Positions 17,341 to 28,900 of a stretch of DNA of 64,000 nucleotides are shown here, piece by piece. The stretch's first letter is position 1; each line of letters begins with the position of its first letter. Where the stretch lies: contig NZ_JAFFSX010000017.1 in assembly GCF_017948485.1 (NCBI RefSeq), forward strand, positions 1 through 64,000. The letters run 5' to 3'. Below the pieces are notes generated by a model. That model was given only the letters and a program-made list of their open reading frames with translations, did not search any database and was not told the DNA's origin. The translations under genes and the position numbers were made by a program. The DNA is from Streptomyces sp. GESEQ-35. GTDB taxonomy: Bacteria; Actinomycetota; Actinomycetes; Streptomycetales; Streptomycetaceae.

Positions 17341-17549
17341 GGTGAAGGGGGCGGAGTCCTGCTTCTGCGCCGGCCACAGGCTTTCCTGCGCGGCCAAAGC
17401 GCCGAACGAACGCAATAGGACCATCCCCCCGGCGGACACGCGTCGCGGTGCGGAGTCGTACGCCTCCCCGGAGGCTATGCGCCACTGATGGAGAAGCGCT
17501 CGGGCCGTCGCCCGGAGCGGGTCGGAGCGCTGGATGACATCGGCTGCGC

Positions 17550-17804
17550 GGCTCTCCACCGCCCTGCGAGCTTCCGTCGAGGGCGGGGCGGCACGCTCGG
17601 GTCGTGAGCTCCGGTACGGACGGGCGTGAGCCCTCGTGGAGCACCCGAAGGGACCGCCGGCGCCCCACGTCCCCCGAGGGCGCCGGCGGGCCTCTCTGTC
17701 TGCCGCCGTTCCAGGGGGTTGCCATGCAGGGCCGTATCGCTGTCGTCGGCGCGGGGCCCTGTTGCGAGACGAAGGGACACATCAACCGTGAACAGCACGT
17801 GGTT
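17550..17804 (+). repeat. Thioesterase leader, copy 1 of a duplicated two-hairpin element
   Basis: This 255-bp segment, ending in the first codons of the thioesterase gene, is repeated imperfectly at 25125-25354. Both copies keep two hairpins. The first has CCGCCCT/AGGGCGG arms (17559-17565 and 17580-17586); the second has an 11-bp GC-rich stem at 17654-17664 and 17679-17689 followed by a pyrimidine-rich run. Position and structure suggest a terminator or attenuator in the leader of the thioesterase mRNA. Confidence 0.65.
17654..17689 (+). terminator. Strong hairpin in the thioesterase leader
   Basis: CCGCCGGCGCC pairs perfectly with GGCGCCGGCGG across a 14-base loop, followed by GCCTCTCTGTCTG. 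It lies 99 bp before the GTG start, so it can act either as a terminator for upstream transcription or as an attenuator. Confidence 0.55.
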
Positions 17805-18549
17805 CCGGCGCTTCACCACGGCCGCGGGGGACGGGCCGCGGCTCGTGTGCTTCCCGCATGCGGGGGGCTCCGCGACGTCGTACATGCCGCTGGCGCGTAT
17901 GGTGCCCGCGGACTTCGACGTGGTGTCCGTGCAGTACCCGGGGCGCCAGGACCGGTACGGCGAGGCGCCGTTCACGGACCTGGCCCCGCTCGTCGAGGCG
18001 GTGGCCGAGGAACTGGCCCACGAACTGGCCGCGGACCCCGGACGGCCGTACGCCCTGTTCGGCCACAGCATGGGCGCGCTCGTCGCGTACGAGACGGCCC
18101 GGCTGCTCGCCCGCGGCGAACTGCCCGGCCCGCAGCGGCTGTTCCTCTCCGGCCGGGGCGCACCGGGTCTGCGGACCAGCGTCCGCTACGACCTCTACGA
18201 CGACGCCGACGTGCTGGCCGAGATGCGCAGGCTGGGCGGCACCGATCAGGCCATGCTCGACGACCCTGAGCTCCTGGAGCTGGTTCTGCCTGCGCTGCGG
18301 GCCGACTACCGGGCCGTCGGCACGTACCGCTGGCGTGGGGGTGAGCCGCTCGCTGCTGCGATCACCGCCCTGGTCGGGGACCGCGACCCGATGGTGACGG
18401 TCCAGGACGCTCGGACATGGCGGGAGCACACCAGCGGCGACTTCGCTCTCAAGGTCTTCCCCGGCGGCCACTTCTACCTCGTCGACCACATCGGCCAGGT
18501 CGCCGCGGCCGTCACGGAGGGGCTGCTCGCCGACACCGCCGCTTCCTGA
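17788..18549 (+). CDS. Type II (editing) thioesterase, NRPS-associated
   Basis: 253 residues from the GTG at 17788 (GAAGGGAC upstream). Motifs: PRLVCFPHAGGSATSYMPLA with the oxyanion region, VQYPGRQDRYGEAPF, the nucleophile elbow FGHSMGALVAYE, the acid region TALVGDRDPMV and the catalytic His in FPGGHFYLVDH. This is the GrsT/RifR family, which removes misprimed acyl groups from carrier proteins. It lies beside a relic adenylation domain rather than in a live NRPS operon, but probably still serves the cluster that starts at 26 kb. Its leader is duplicated in front of that cluster. Confidence 0.92.
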   Translation: MNSTWFRRFTTAAGDGPRLVCFPHAGGSATSYMPLARMVPADFDVVSVQYPGRQDRYGEAPFTDLAPLVEAVAEELAHELAADPGRPYALFGHSMGALVAYETARLLARGELPGPQRLFLSGRGAPGLRTSVRYDLYDDADVLAEMRRLGGTDQAMLDDPELLELVLPALRADYRAVGTYRWRGGEPLAAAITALVGDRDPMVTVQDARTWREHTSGDFALKVFPGGHFYLVDHIGQVAAAVTEGLLADTAAS

Positions 18550-18569
18550 CCGTGCTTCCTGACCGGCCG

Positions 18570-19085
18570 TCAGGCGGCGTGGCAGAGCGTCGCGAGTTCG
18601 GCCGGGGCGGAGACACGGACCACGGCCGCGGGCACGGGGCGGGTGGTGCGGACGGTCGCCGTGGCCTGCGAGCGGTTGCGTGCGAAGACGACGAGGCGCA
18701 GCACCACGAACCGCCCGACACCGGCGAGCGCGGCGGCGGACAGATGGACGACCTGCTCGAGCACCGCACCGGGCGCCGCCACCAGCAGTTGCAGAACGAC
18801 CATCGCCACGCAGGTCACCGCGTAGGCGGCCCCGGCCGACTGCGCATGCCGGCGCCAGGTGGCGCGCCCGCCCGCACCGAAGGTGAAGCAGGCGTGCAGC
18901 TCGGTGGCCAGGAGCGTGGACACCACAGTGACCACGGCATTGGCCAGCACCCAGGGAATCCAGGAGGCCAGGGCCGCCACGGCGAAGCTGGAAGCGAGCC
19001 AACCCCGCCACCACAGAACACGAAGCGGGCGAAGGCGGCGAAGGTCCCAGGCGCCACCTGCCGCTCGCCTCTGTGCTGTCTCCAT
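18570..19085 (-). CDS. GtrA-like membrane protein
   Basis: 171 residues with four hydrophobic segments: VLWWRGWLASSFAVAALAS, WVLANAVVTVVSTLLATELH, YAVTCVAMVVLQLLVAAPGA and a fourth around LSAAALAGVGRFVVLRLVVF. The order and the RFVVLRLVVFARN end match the GtrA/DPMS family, which flips or assists transfer of lipid-linked sugars during cell-envelope polysaccharide synthesis. Start ATG at 19085. It converges on the thioesterase gene and has no obvious operon partner. The family call is by topology and end motif, so moderate. Confidence 0.65.
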   Translation of the reverse strand: METAQRRAAGGAWDLRRLRPLRVLWWRGWLASSFAVAALASWIPWVLANAVVTVVSTLLATELHACFTFGAGGRATWRRHAQSAGAAYAVTCVAMVVLQLLVAAPGAVLEQVVHLSAAALAGVGRFVVLRLVVFARNRSQATATVRTTRPVPAAVVRVSAPAELATLCHAA

Positions 19086-19179
19086 CGTCCGACCCCTTCG
19101 ATCGCTCACTCCGCGCACACGCGCCCCCGGCCTGCGAGGGTGCAGTCGGCGGCGTGGAAGGCTTCGAGCTGGCTCGCCC

Positions 19180-19513
19180 GCTCCCCCGCAAGAGCTCCGC
19201 GACCTGCAACTCCGCGTCCGCACCGAGCAACAGACACCCGAGTGGAAGACCCGCTACGCGGTCCGCTCCGGAGTGGAGGGCACGGTCAACGAGTTCGCCC
19301 ACGGACACGGCATGCGACGCTGCCGCTACCGCGGACAGGGAAAGGCCCACATCCAGCACGTCCTGACGGCCATCGCCGTCACCATCGAGCGCCTCAGCAG
19401 ACTGCCACCGGCCGAGGAAAACACCCACGCCCCGCCGGCCGACTGCCTTCCAGAACCACCTCGACCAGCGTGAGGTACCCCGGCTGAAGTCCTGGCGAAC
19501 CCTGGGCAGCCAA
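19180..19513 (+). pseudogene. IS1182-type transposase, C-terminal remnant
   Basis: The frame contains EWKTRYAVRSGVEGTVNEFA, HGHGMRRCRYRGQGKAHIQH and VLTAIAVTIERLSRL. This is the conserved C-terminal end of DDE_Tnp_1_6/IS1182 transposases, including the catalytic Glu (GVEGTVNE). A frameshift near 19445 is needed to reach the normal end FQNHLDQREVPRLKSW. No upstream catalytic part remains. Confidence 0.75.
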
Positions 19514-19611
19514 CCTCGGACTCTCCAAGATCCCCGACAGAGTCAAGCTCGGTTGAGACGACATGGGCTCGCCTTTTCCTTGCCGGTGTTTGCCGCTGCC
19601 GGAGCGGTCGC

Positions 19612-19640
19612 GCTGAAACCGCGCTGAAAGCGATCTGAAA
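19612..19640 (+). promoter_or_regulatory. Triple 11-bp-spaced direct repeat upstream of the ABC exporter genes
   Basis: GCTGAAA (19612-19618), GCTGAAA (19623-19629) and TCTGAAA (19634-19640) recur at exactly 11-bp steps, one DNA turn, ending 24 bp before the exporter start codon. Direct heptamers at 11-bp spacing are the known binding pattern of OmpR-fold activators, including SARP/AfsR types. A BTAD regulator of that fold is encoded two genes further on. Confidence 0.6.
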
Positions 19641-19664
19641 GCGGTCGCCCGCAAGCTCTGGGGC

Positions 19665-20635
<971 letters not shown>

Positions 20636-20639
<4 letters not shown>

Positions 20640-21424
20640 GCGCCCTCACTCTCGCCGTCCGCGACTCGTCGACGATGCTGCGCCGCAACCTGCTGCACGC
20701 CCGCCGCTATCCCTCCCTCACGCTGAACCTTCTCCTCACGCCGATCATGCTGCTCCTGCTGTTCGTCTACATCTTCGGCGAGGCGTTCAGCGCCGGCCTC
20801 GGCGGCGGCGCCGACCGCTCCGACTACATCGCCTACGTCATCCCCGGCATCCTGATCATGACGATCGGCTCCACCGTCGTCGGCACCGCCGTATCGGTCG
20901 CCAACGACATGACCGAAGGCATCATCGCCCGCTTCCGCACCATGGCCATCCACCGCGGGTCGGTGCTGTTCGGCCACGTCGTCGGCAGCCTCCTGCAATC
21001 CATCGCCAGCGTCGTCCTCGTCGGCGCCGTCGGCGTCGCCATCGGCTTCCGGTCCACTGACGCCACCGCCCTGGAATGGCTCGCCGCCCTCGGCCTGCTG
21101 GTGCTGTTCACGCTGGCACTCACCTGGATCGCTGTCGGCATGGGCCTGGTCAGCCCGAATGCCGAGGCCGCCGCCAACAGCGCCCAGCCCCTGGTGCTGC
21201 TGCCGATGATCTCCTCCGCCTTCGTCCCCGCCGAGTCCATGCCCGGCTGGTTCCAGCCCATCGCCGAATACCAGCCCTTCACCCCGGCCATCGAAACCCT
21301 CCGCGGCCTCCTCCTGGGCACCGAGATCGGCCACAACGGCTGGATCACCATCGCCTGGTGCCTTGCCCTCGCCACACTCGGCTACTTCTGGGCCGCCGCA
21401 AAGTTCAACGCCGACGCGAAGTGA
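20636..21424 (+). CDS. ABC transporter permease, DrrB-like
   Basis: 262 residues with six predicted membrane segments, in the ABC-2 family (LTLNLLLTPIMLLLLFVYIF, YVIPGILIMTIGSTVVGTAV, ASVVLVGAVGVAIGF, LGLLVLFTLALTWIAVGMGL). It has the conserved AFVPAESMPGWFQPIAEYQP motif before the last segments, as in DrrB. Its start overlaps the stop of the ATPase gene, and its own stop overlaps the convergent BTAD gene by 20 bp. It forms an efflux pump with the preceding protein. Confidence 0.9.
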
Positions 21425-24400
21425 CCGCAACAACCGCGCGGACCGCCTCCCACAACTCCTCCCGCCCCAGGGCGGCGTACACCGACACCGCGTCGGCGTA
21501 CGCCGCCCCATCGGCACTCTCCGCCGACACCCGCGCCCGCCCCGCCGACATCGTCGGCAGGAACTGCCGCGTTACGCCAAGTCGTTCCGCCAGCGCCAGC
21601 ATCCGTACCGCGGTCGCGTTGTCGCCGGAGGCGACGGCCGCCATGCCGAGGGCGTGCAGCATAGTGCCGTACACGGGCAGCTCCGTGGGGGTGCGGGGCG
21701 GGCCTGCCAGGCCCGTGAGCAGCCGGTCCCGCAGGTCCTCGGTCAGCTCCGCCACCTGCTGCGGCTTTCCGGCATACGCGTGTGCTGTCACCGCCACCGA
21801 TTGGATCTCCCGTGCCCACTGGTCCAGCAAGGGGTCGTCCTCCGCAGGTGCGCCGGTTTCGGGGAGCTGTTTCACGGCGTTGCGCCACAGACCGAGGCCG
21901 ACCTCCGTGAGCCCGCGGGTGAGCGCGATCTCAGCGCGTGCGCCGAGTTCAGGGCTGTAGGCGACGTCCGACTGTACGCGGCCCCCGCCCTCCGCCTGGC
22001 GGAGCCAGTACTCCGCCTCATCCGGGTCGCCGCGCTGGAGGCAGGCGAGGGCCAGGCCCCAGCGGACACCTATGGAGTCCTGTTCATCGCCGAGGCGGTT
22101 GAGGGCCTTGAGGGCGCGTTTGAGGTGTTCATATGCGGTTCCGCCCTCGCCCGCCCGCAGGCAGAGGTCACTCAGCCGGGAGTGGCCGAGAACCTCCGCG
22201 AAGGGCGTGTCGGCGCGTTGCAGCGCCTCGTTCATGCGGCGGGCCGCGGTGAGGGCGCCTTCCCGGTCCTGCTCGGATTCCCGTATGTGGCTGGTGACGA
22301 ACTCCGCGACTCCGGCCACCAGCGGATGTTCGCTCTCGCGGAGCTGCTGAAGCACGCGGAAGTCGGGGGGTGACATCTCCGGTATGGCGGCCAGCAGTAC
22401 GGCGATGGCGCGGGTGAGGTTGTCCGGGCGGGCCGCAGGGAGGCGGCGGAGGACGACGAGCTGGCGTACGGCGTGCGGGCCGAGGCCCATGAAAAGGGCC
22501 GCCGTGCAGAGCGTCGCCGCAGCGCGGGCCGCTTCGATGTCCTCCGGCCGGTCGGGGTAGTAGTGCGAGAGCGGTGGGCCGCTGTCCTTGGCAAGGGCCA
22601 CCAGGCGGGGGTAGTTGGAGCCGGTGGCCCACAGGGACGCCAGGACGGCGGTGACGGGGGCCAGTACGGCGGCGTTGCCACGGGACAGGGCGTGGCGCTG
22701 GGCCAGCACCAGGTTGTCCTGTTCGGCGCGGATGCGGGTCCAGCCGGCGCGGGGCTCGGGGCCGTAGAGCACGTCGTGGTTCGCGGTCCCGAAGTCGCGT
22801 GCCCAGGAGAGGAAGCGGTCGATTGCCGTGCCGTCCTCGCCCGACTCGGCGCGCTTGGCCGCGCTGAACTCCCGTACCGTCTCCAGCATCCGGAAGCGTA
22901 ACCCCGCCGGGGTGTCAGCCGCCGTCAGGAGTGACTGCTCAATCAGCTGCTCCAGGAGGGAGAGGGCGTCCGCGCCGAGTACGTGCTCCGCCGCCTCGCC
23001 GTTGATGCTGCCGGGGAAGACCGACAGGGTGCGCAGGGCGGCGCGGCTGTCCTCCTCCAGGAGGTTCCAGCTCCACTCCACGACCGCGTGCAGGGTGCGG
23101 TGCCGCTCCGGTGCGTCCCGGGCGCCGCCGCGCAGGAGGGCGAAGCGGTCGCCGAGACGGCGGGCGATCTCCGGTACGGACAGCACCCGGACGCGGGCCG
23201 CCGCCAGTTCCAGGGCGAGGGGCAGGCCGTCGAGGTGGCGGCAAAGGTCCGCGACGGCGTCGGCGGGCAGGCCGACGCCGGGGCGGGCGGCGCGCGCTCG
23301 CTGCGTGAAGAGTTCCACCGAGGTATCGAGGGCGAGTTCAGGCAGCGCGTAGGTCGCTTCGGAAGTGAGGCCGAGCGGGGCGCGGCTGGTGACGAGGACC
23401 TGGAGGTCCTTGGATCCGGAGATGAGTGCCTGGACGAGGTCGGCGGCGCCCAGGATCACCTGCTCGCAGTTGTCCAGGACGAGAAGTGCGGGACCGGTGC
23501 CGAGTACATCGAGGATGCCGGGGACCGGACCTGCGGCGGCGGGGCCGCCGCCCATCGCGCCCAGGCCCTCACCGGCGCCGAGCGCGGAGGCGACCTCGGC
23601 GGCCACGTCCTCGTCCGAGGTGACGCCGGCCAGCGGGACGAAGTGCACCACGCGCTGTTGGGAGCGGCGGGAGACTGCGTGCGAGAGGCGGGTTTTACCC
23701 AGGCCGCCGGGTCCGATGACGGTGACTGCGCGGGCCTCGCGCAGCAGCTGTTCGACGGCGGCGATGTCCGGCTCGCGGCCGAGCAGCGGGTTCGGCTCGT
23801 GTGGGACGCCGTGCCGGACGACCGGGGCCCCGTCCTGCAGCAGCTCCTGTTGTATGGCCTTGAGGGGGGCACCCGGTTCGGTGCCGAGGTCGTCGCGGAG
23901 CTCGCGCCGGTACGTCTCGTAGCGGGCGAGGGCCGCGGACGGTCCTGCGGTGGTGGCCTGGACGCGCAGCAGCTCGGCGAGCACCTCTTCGTCGCGGGGG
24001 CTTTCATCGGCGACCTCCGCCAGCGGGGCGGCGGCCTCGGAATGTCGGCCGAGGCGGGCGAGGGCGAGCGCGTGGGCGCGGACGAGCGCGCGGCGGACCG
24101 GGGCGCGCTCGGCACGCAGAGCGGCTACCGGGTCGTGGAACTCTTCGTCCAGCGGGCCGCCCTCCCAGAGCGCGAGGCCGGCCTCGGCGGCGGCGAGAGA
24201 GGCGGCGTGATCCCGCGCGCGGGCCCGGTCGGCGCTGGTGGCGGCGTGGGTGAGCAGGGCGGAGCTGTCGACCTGGGCTTCGCTGAGGGCGAGGCGGTAG
24301 CCGGAGGGCGTGCTCTCGATGACGTCGGCGCCGAGCTGCGACCGTGCCCGGGAGACCAGCACCTGGACCGCCTTGCCGGGGCGCTCGGGTATTTCGTCGG

Positions 24401-24545
24401 GCCACAGCCCCTCGACGAGCCGCCCGCTGCTGGCGCCCGGCTTCAGGTCCTCAGCCAGGAGGGCGAGGAGCCCGCGCAGCCGGGGCGCGGTGATCTCCTG
24501 GCCGCGATAGGCGACTCGGGACAGCAAGGTCAGCTCGATGGTCAC
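21405..24545 (-). CDS. BTAD-domain transcriptional regulator with NB-ARC-type ATPase (AfsR/SARP-like)
   Basis: 1046 residues from a GTG at 24545; the frame stays open further upstream, so the start is uncertain. Order of domains: an OmpR-type winged helix (residues 1-90: APRLRGLLALLAEDLKPGAS, RPGKAVQVLVSRARSQLGAD); a bacterial transcriptional activation domain (about 95-240); a P-loop ATPase starting at about residue 275 (VTVIGPGGLGKTRLSHAVSR, Walker B LLVLDNCEQV); and a long helical, TPR-like C-terminus. This is the large SARP/AfsR architecture that activates antibiotic genes in response to nucleotides or metabolites. It converges on the DrrAB genes, whose promoter carries matching 11-bp direct repeats. 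Confidence 0.88.
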   Translation of the reverse strand: MTIELTLLSRVAYRGQEITAPRLRGLLALLAEDLKPGASSGRLVEGLWPDEIPERPGKAVQVLVSRARSQLGADVIESTPSGYRLALSEAQVDSSALLTHAATSADRARARDHAASLAAAEAGLALWEGGPLDEEFHDPVAALRAERAPVRRALVRAHALALARLGRHSEAAAPLAEVADESPRDEEVLAELLRVQATTAGPSAALARYETYRRELRDDLGTEPGAPLKAIQQELLQDGAPVVRHGVPHEPNPLLGREPDIAAVEQLLREARAVTVIGPGGLGKTRLSHAVSRRSQQRVVHFVPLAGVTSDEDVAAEVASALGAGEGLGAMGGGPAAAGPVPGILDVLGTGPALLVLDNCEQVILGAADLVQALISGSKDLQVLVTSRAPLGLTSEATYALPELALDTSVELFTQRARAARPGVGLPADAVADLCRHLDGLPLALELAAARVRVLSVPEIARRLGDRFALLRGGARDAPERHRTLHAVVEWSWNLLEEDSRAALRTLSVFPGSINGEAAEHVLGADALSLLEQLIEQSLLTAADTPAGLRFRMLETVREFSAAKRAESGEDGTAIDRFLSWARDFGTANHDVLYGPEPRAGWTRIRAEQDNLVLAQRHALSRGNAAVLAPVTAVLASLWATGSNYPRLVALAKDSGPPLSHYYPDRPEDIEAARAAATLCTAALFMGLGPHAVRQLVVLRRLPAARPDNLTRAIAVLLAAIPEMSPPDFRVLQQLRESEHPLVAGVAEFVTSHIRESEQDREGALTAARRMNEALQRADTPFAEVLGHSRLSDLCLRAGEGGTAYEHLKRALKALNRLGDEQDSIGVRWGLALACLQRGDPDEAEYWLRQAEGGGRVQSDVAYSPELGARAEIALTRGLTEVGLGLWRNAVKQLPETGAPAEDDPLLDQWAREIQSVAVTAHAYAGKPQQVAELTEDLRDRLLTGLAGPPRTPTELPVYGTMLHALGMAAVASGDNATAVRMLALAERLGVTRQFLPTMSAGRARVSAESADGAAYADAVSVYAALGREELWEAVRAVVAVTSRRR

Positions 24546-24701
24546 TGGTGAAGAGTAGCCAGTGTCTATGGCAGGCAGCGATGGTTCTCGCGGCGCCTCC
24601 TGGTCCGTTCCTGGCATACGAACCGACGCTCTTGTGGAGGAGCATCGAGGAACGTCACCGAGCCGACCACCACCGGCTAAGCCCCCGTCAACAGCCTGGA
24701 G

Positions 24702-24985
24702 ATGTACGACGAGATCTACGACGTCGGCGCGGCGCGGTCGGACGCGGGCTCGGTGCCCGCGGTGCTGCTGCACGGCGCGCTGTCCGGCATCGGCACGTCC
24801 TTCGGCGAGCTGCTCCCGGTGCCGGCGACGCGGCGGCAGGTCATGGCGGTGGATCTGAAGGCCCGTCACCGCCGCCCCAAGGACTGGATCGCGAACAGAT
24901 CCGCTCCATCATGCCCCGGTCCTTCTGGCCTACGGCGACTGCGACATCATCACGCTGGAGCACGAGGTCGAGCTCTTCCGTCTGC
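24702..24985 (+). pseudogene. Alpha/beta-hydrolase relic
   Basis: The first piece reads MYDEIYDVGAARSDAGSVPA, VLLHGALSGIGTSFGELLPV and TRRQVMAVDLKARHRR, the N-terminal strand and oxyanion region of an alpha/beta hydrolase. After a deletion and frameshift near 24900 a C-terminal piece (PVLLAYGDCDIITLEHEVEL FRLL) carries the acid-residue region. The nucleophile (GxSxG) part is missing. Beyond 24985 an unrelated hydrophobic stretch (TIGVAAILRLYVFAARRG) runs to about 25100. Confidence 0.6.
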
Positions 24986-25124
24986 TGGCGACCTGGACGA
25001 TCGGGGTCGCGGCCATCCTGCGCCTCTACGTCTTCGCCGCCCGCCGCGGCCGGACCACGCGGCAGCCCCTGAAGCAGCAGGGGCCGGTGGCCGCGCCCGT
25101 CCTCGCGGCGGCGTAGGTCACGCC

Positions 25125-25354
25125 GGCTCTCCACCGCCCTGCGAGCACCCGTCGAGGGCGGGGCGGGATGGTCGGGTCGTGAAGCTCCGACGCGGACGGG
25201 CGCGAGCCGCCGCAGGGGCACCGAACCGCCCGCCGGCGCCCTACGTCCCCCGGGGGCACCGGCGGGTTTCTCTCTGCCGATTGCCGGCCCACCGCCAGGT
25301 GACGTGCGCCGGGCGGCAGGACGAAGGGACACCGACAGCGAACAGCACGTGGTT
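25125..25354 (+). repeat. Thioesterase leader, copy 2 (start codon lost)
   Basis: Imperfect copy of 17550-17804. It keeps the CCGCCCT/AGGGCGG hairpin (25134-25140, 25155-25161), the long GC hairpin (25229-25240, 25255-25266, followed here by TTTCTCTCT), the GAAGGGAC ribosome site and the first thioesterase codons (NSTW). The GTG start has become GCG, and the frame then leaves the thioesterase sequence. Confidence 0.65.
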
Positions 25355-25995
25355 GAGTCGCCAGGTGCCTTCGACGCCGATGCCGGGTGCCCGCCACGGC
25401 CAAGTTGCCTGTGCAGGGCTGTAGTGCTGGCCACGGAAACCAACAGGCCCCCGAACGCGGCCTCGTGGCTCCCGTGACCGAAGCGGCCGTCCTCGCGTCC
25501 GCAGCCACCCCCTCAAGCCGCTGCCGTAACTTTGTAATCGCCCTGTCATGCCACCTATCTCGAATACATCCATGATGCACGTCTGTTGATGGAATCTCCA
25601 GGCATCCTAAAGGCACGCTAAAGCCGATTCCAAGTATTCCACAAGGCCACTCCCGCGCGGAACTTCCCTAGCCAGGGAATCGGGAGGCCGTCCCGTTGAC
25701 AGGACAGCAATAGCCTGAGTGGATGGGTTACGGCGTATCGGCCGGACCCGGCCGAGGGTGGGGGAATCAGGTAAGGCATCCCGCCGTTGACGTGCCAGGT
25801 TATCCAGAGTTGACTCGGCTTGTGGGACAGCATCAAACCCGTCGAGAATGAATTCCGGGGTTTGTCAACGGAAATTTGATCGCCATCGACTATTCACCGG
25901 CCAGGCCCGCTTTCCGCAGTTCCTCTCCATGATTCCGAGGCAAGAACGCATCGGCGGCAGACCGTCCCTCGGCTCAAGATGAACAGGAGTGCCAA
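25355..25995 (+). promoter_or_regulatory. Upstream region of the large NRPS gene
   Basis: About 640 bp without a convincing gene, AT-richer than its surroundings near 25550-25900, as expected of a promoter region. It contains a TTCCCT/AGGGAA inverted repeat with a 4-base spacer (25664-25679) and a consensus -35 hexamer TTGACA at 25696-25701, although no good -10 follows at standard spacing. AGGAG at 25985-25989 is the ribosome site for the GTG at 25996. The inverted repeat is a candidate operator. Confidence 0.45.
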
Positions 25996-28900
25996 GTGAT
26001 CCCGTTGTCCTTCGCGCAGCGACGTCTGTGGTTCATCGACAAGTTCGAGGGGCCGTCCGCGACGTACAACGTGCCCTTCCTCATCCGGCTCACAGGCGAG
26101 CTGGACGTGGCGGCACTCACTGCGGCGGTCAATGACGTGGTGACCCGTCACGAGAGCCTGCGCACCCTCATAGTGGAGAGCGACGAGGGCATTCCCGCGC
26201 AGGAGGTACTCCCCGCCGAACAGGCGCGTCTGGACATCCCGTTGGTCGAAGTGGCCCCGCAGGAGCTGGACGAGGCGGTGCAGGAGGCCTCCAACTACGC
26301 GATCACGCTGTCCCATGAGATACCCGTCCGTGCCACCCTCTTCCGCACCGGTGCCCAGGACCACCAGCTGCTGCTCCTGATCCACCACATCGCCAGCGAC
26401 GGCGAGTCCGCAGCGCCGCTCTCGCGCGACCTGGCCGCCGCCTACACCGCCCGCGTCCGGGGCGGCGAGCCGGACTGGCCCGAACTGCCGGTCCAGTACG
26501 TCGACTACACGCTGTGGCAGCGCGAGCTCCTCGGCGAGGAGAGCGACCCCGACAGTGTCCTGTCGACCCAGCTCGGCCACTGGCGCGACGAGCTGTCCGG
26601 CATCCCGCAGCCGATGCGCCTGTCCACCGACCGCCCGCGCCCCCCGGTGGCCAGCCACCGCGGTGACGGCGTCGGCATCACGCTCGACGAGGAACTGCTC
26701 GGCAAGGTCGAGAAGCTGGCCCAGCGTGCCGATGTCACCACTCCGATGGTGTTCCAGGCCGCGCTCTCGGTCCTGCTCCAGCAGCTCGGCGCGGGCGAGG
26801 ACATCGCCATCGGCTCCACCATCGCCGGCCGCACCGATGACGAACTCGCCGACCTGGTGGGCTTCTTCGTCAATACCTGGGTGCTGCGGACCGACCTCTC
26901 CGGCACCCCGTCCTTCGAGCAGCTCCTCGCCCAGGTGCAGCACAAGGCCCTGGCCGCGTACGACAACCAGGACGCGCCGTTCGAGCGCCTGGTGGAGATC
27001 CTCAACCCGGAGCGCTCCACCGCGTACCACCCGCTGTTCCAGGTGATGTTCACCTGGGCGACCCGGGGCTGGAGCGAGTTCGAACTGCCGGGCGTCAAGG
27101 CGCACTTCGGCCCGCTGCCGACGCCGACGGCCAAGTTCGACATGGAGTTCAACTTCTTCGACGACCCCGATGAAGCGGGACTGTTCATCTTCCTGGAGTA
27201 CGCGACCGATCTGTTCGACCGGTCCACCGCCGAGGCCGTCATGGCTCGCTTCGAGCGCCTCGTCGAGCAGCTGGCCGCCGAGCCGTCCCGTGCGGTCGCG
27301 CTGGTGGATGTGCTGGAGACGGGTGAGCGCGAGCTGGTCCTGCGGACGTTCAACGACACCGCGGCCGCTACACCCGAGCTCAGCGTCGCGGGCCTGGTCG
27401 AGCGCCAGGCGGCGGCCACCCCTGACGCGACGGCCCTGGTCCACGACGGCCGGGAAATGACGTACGCGGAACTCGGCGCGCGGGCCGAGCGACTCGCCCG
27501 TGAACTGGTGGGCCTCGGCGTGGGCCCGGAGTCCGTCGTCGGTCTGGCCCTGCCGCGCTCGGCGGACCTGATCGTGAGCATGCTGGGCATCCTCAAGGCG
27601 GGCGCCGCCTATCTGCCGATCGACCCCCGGTACCCCAGCGCGCGCCTGGACCACATCCTGTCCGACGCGCGTCCGCAGCTGGTGCTCACCGGCGCCGACA
27701 CGGTCGGCGTGCTCCCCGACTCGGACGTGCCGCGGCTGTTGGTCGAGGACGTCGACTTCGGTGCGGCGGGCCCGGAGGTGCCGCTGCCCGCGGTCCGGCC
27801 GGCGAATGCCGCGTACGTGATGTACACCTCGGGCTCCACCGGCAACCCGAAGGGCGTGGTGGTCACGCACCGCGACGTGGTCAACGGCGTGCTGCGCCTG
27901 GCCGGCGCGGTCGGGATCGGCGCGGGCACGCGGGTCCTCGCGGGTACGTCGGTCAACTTCGACGTCTCGGTCTTCGAGACCATGACCACCCTGGCCTTCG
28001 GCGGCACCCTGGAAGTGGTGCGCGACGTGCTGGTGATCGGTGAGCGCGGCGGCTGGTCCGGCGGGGTCATCAGCACGGTGCCGTCCGTCTTCGCCGAGCT
28101 CCTGGACCAGGTGGGCACGGAGATCCGGGCCGACGCGGTCGTGTTCGCGGGTGAGGCGCTGCCCGCCTCGCTGGTGGAGCGGGTGCGGGAGGTCATTCCG
28201 GGCGTGCGCGTCATCAACGCCTACGGTCAGACCGAGTCGTTCTACGCCACCACCTTCAGCGCCGGCGAGAACCGGAGCGGCGCGGCCGGTGCGCCGATCG
28301 GCGCACCGTTGGGCAATATGCGCGCCTACGTCCTCGGCCCCGGTCTCCAGCCGGTGGGCCTGGGTGTCGTGGGTGAGCTGTACGTCGCGGGCAACGTGGC
28401 GCGCGGCTACCTCGGCCGCGCCACGCTGACCGCCGAGCGGTTTATCGCCGACCCGTACGGACCGGCCGGTGCGCGGATGTACCGCACCGGTGACCTGGCC
28501 CGCTGGAACAGCGACGGCACGCTCACCTATGTGGGCCGGGGCGACGACCAGGTCAAGATCCGCGGCTTCCGTATCGAGCCGGGCGAGGTGGAGGCGGCGC
28601 TGACCGCCCACCCGGGTGTGGCGCAGGCCGTGGTGGTCACGCACGAGGGCCGCGGCAGCACCCAGCTGGTCGGCTACGTGGTGCCGCGCGGCGCCGGGGA
28701 GGCCGGGCTCGGCACGGTGCAGAGCCTGGGCGACCTGGAGGTCGACCTGACGGCCACGGTCTCCTCGCGCGAGCTGCGTACGTTCGTCTCCGGCAGGCTG
28801 CCGGAGTTCATGGTGCCCTCGGTGTTCGTGATGCTGGACCGGCTCCCGCTGGCCCCCAACGGCAAGCTGGACCGCAAGGCGCTGCCGGAGCCCGAGTTCA

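Noticed and set aside
17332..17559. 75-codon minus-strand frame between the A-domain relic and the thioesterase leader
   Set aside because: No recognisable family or convincing start, and it overlaps both the relic and the duplicated leader; I could not separate it from chance.
25618..25836. 72-codon minus-strand frame upstream of NRPS-1
   Set aside because: No family, AT-richer promoter-like composition and no ribosome site.
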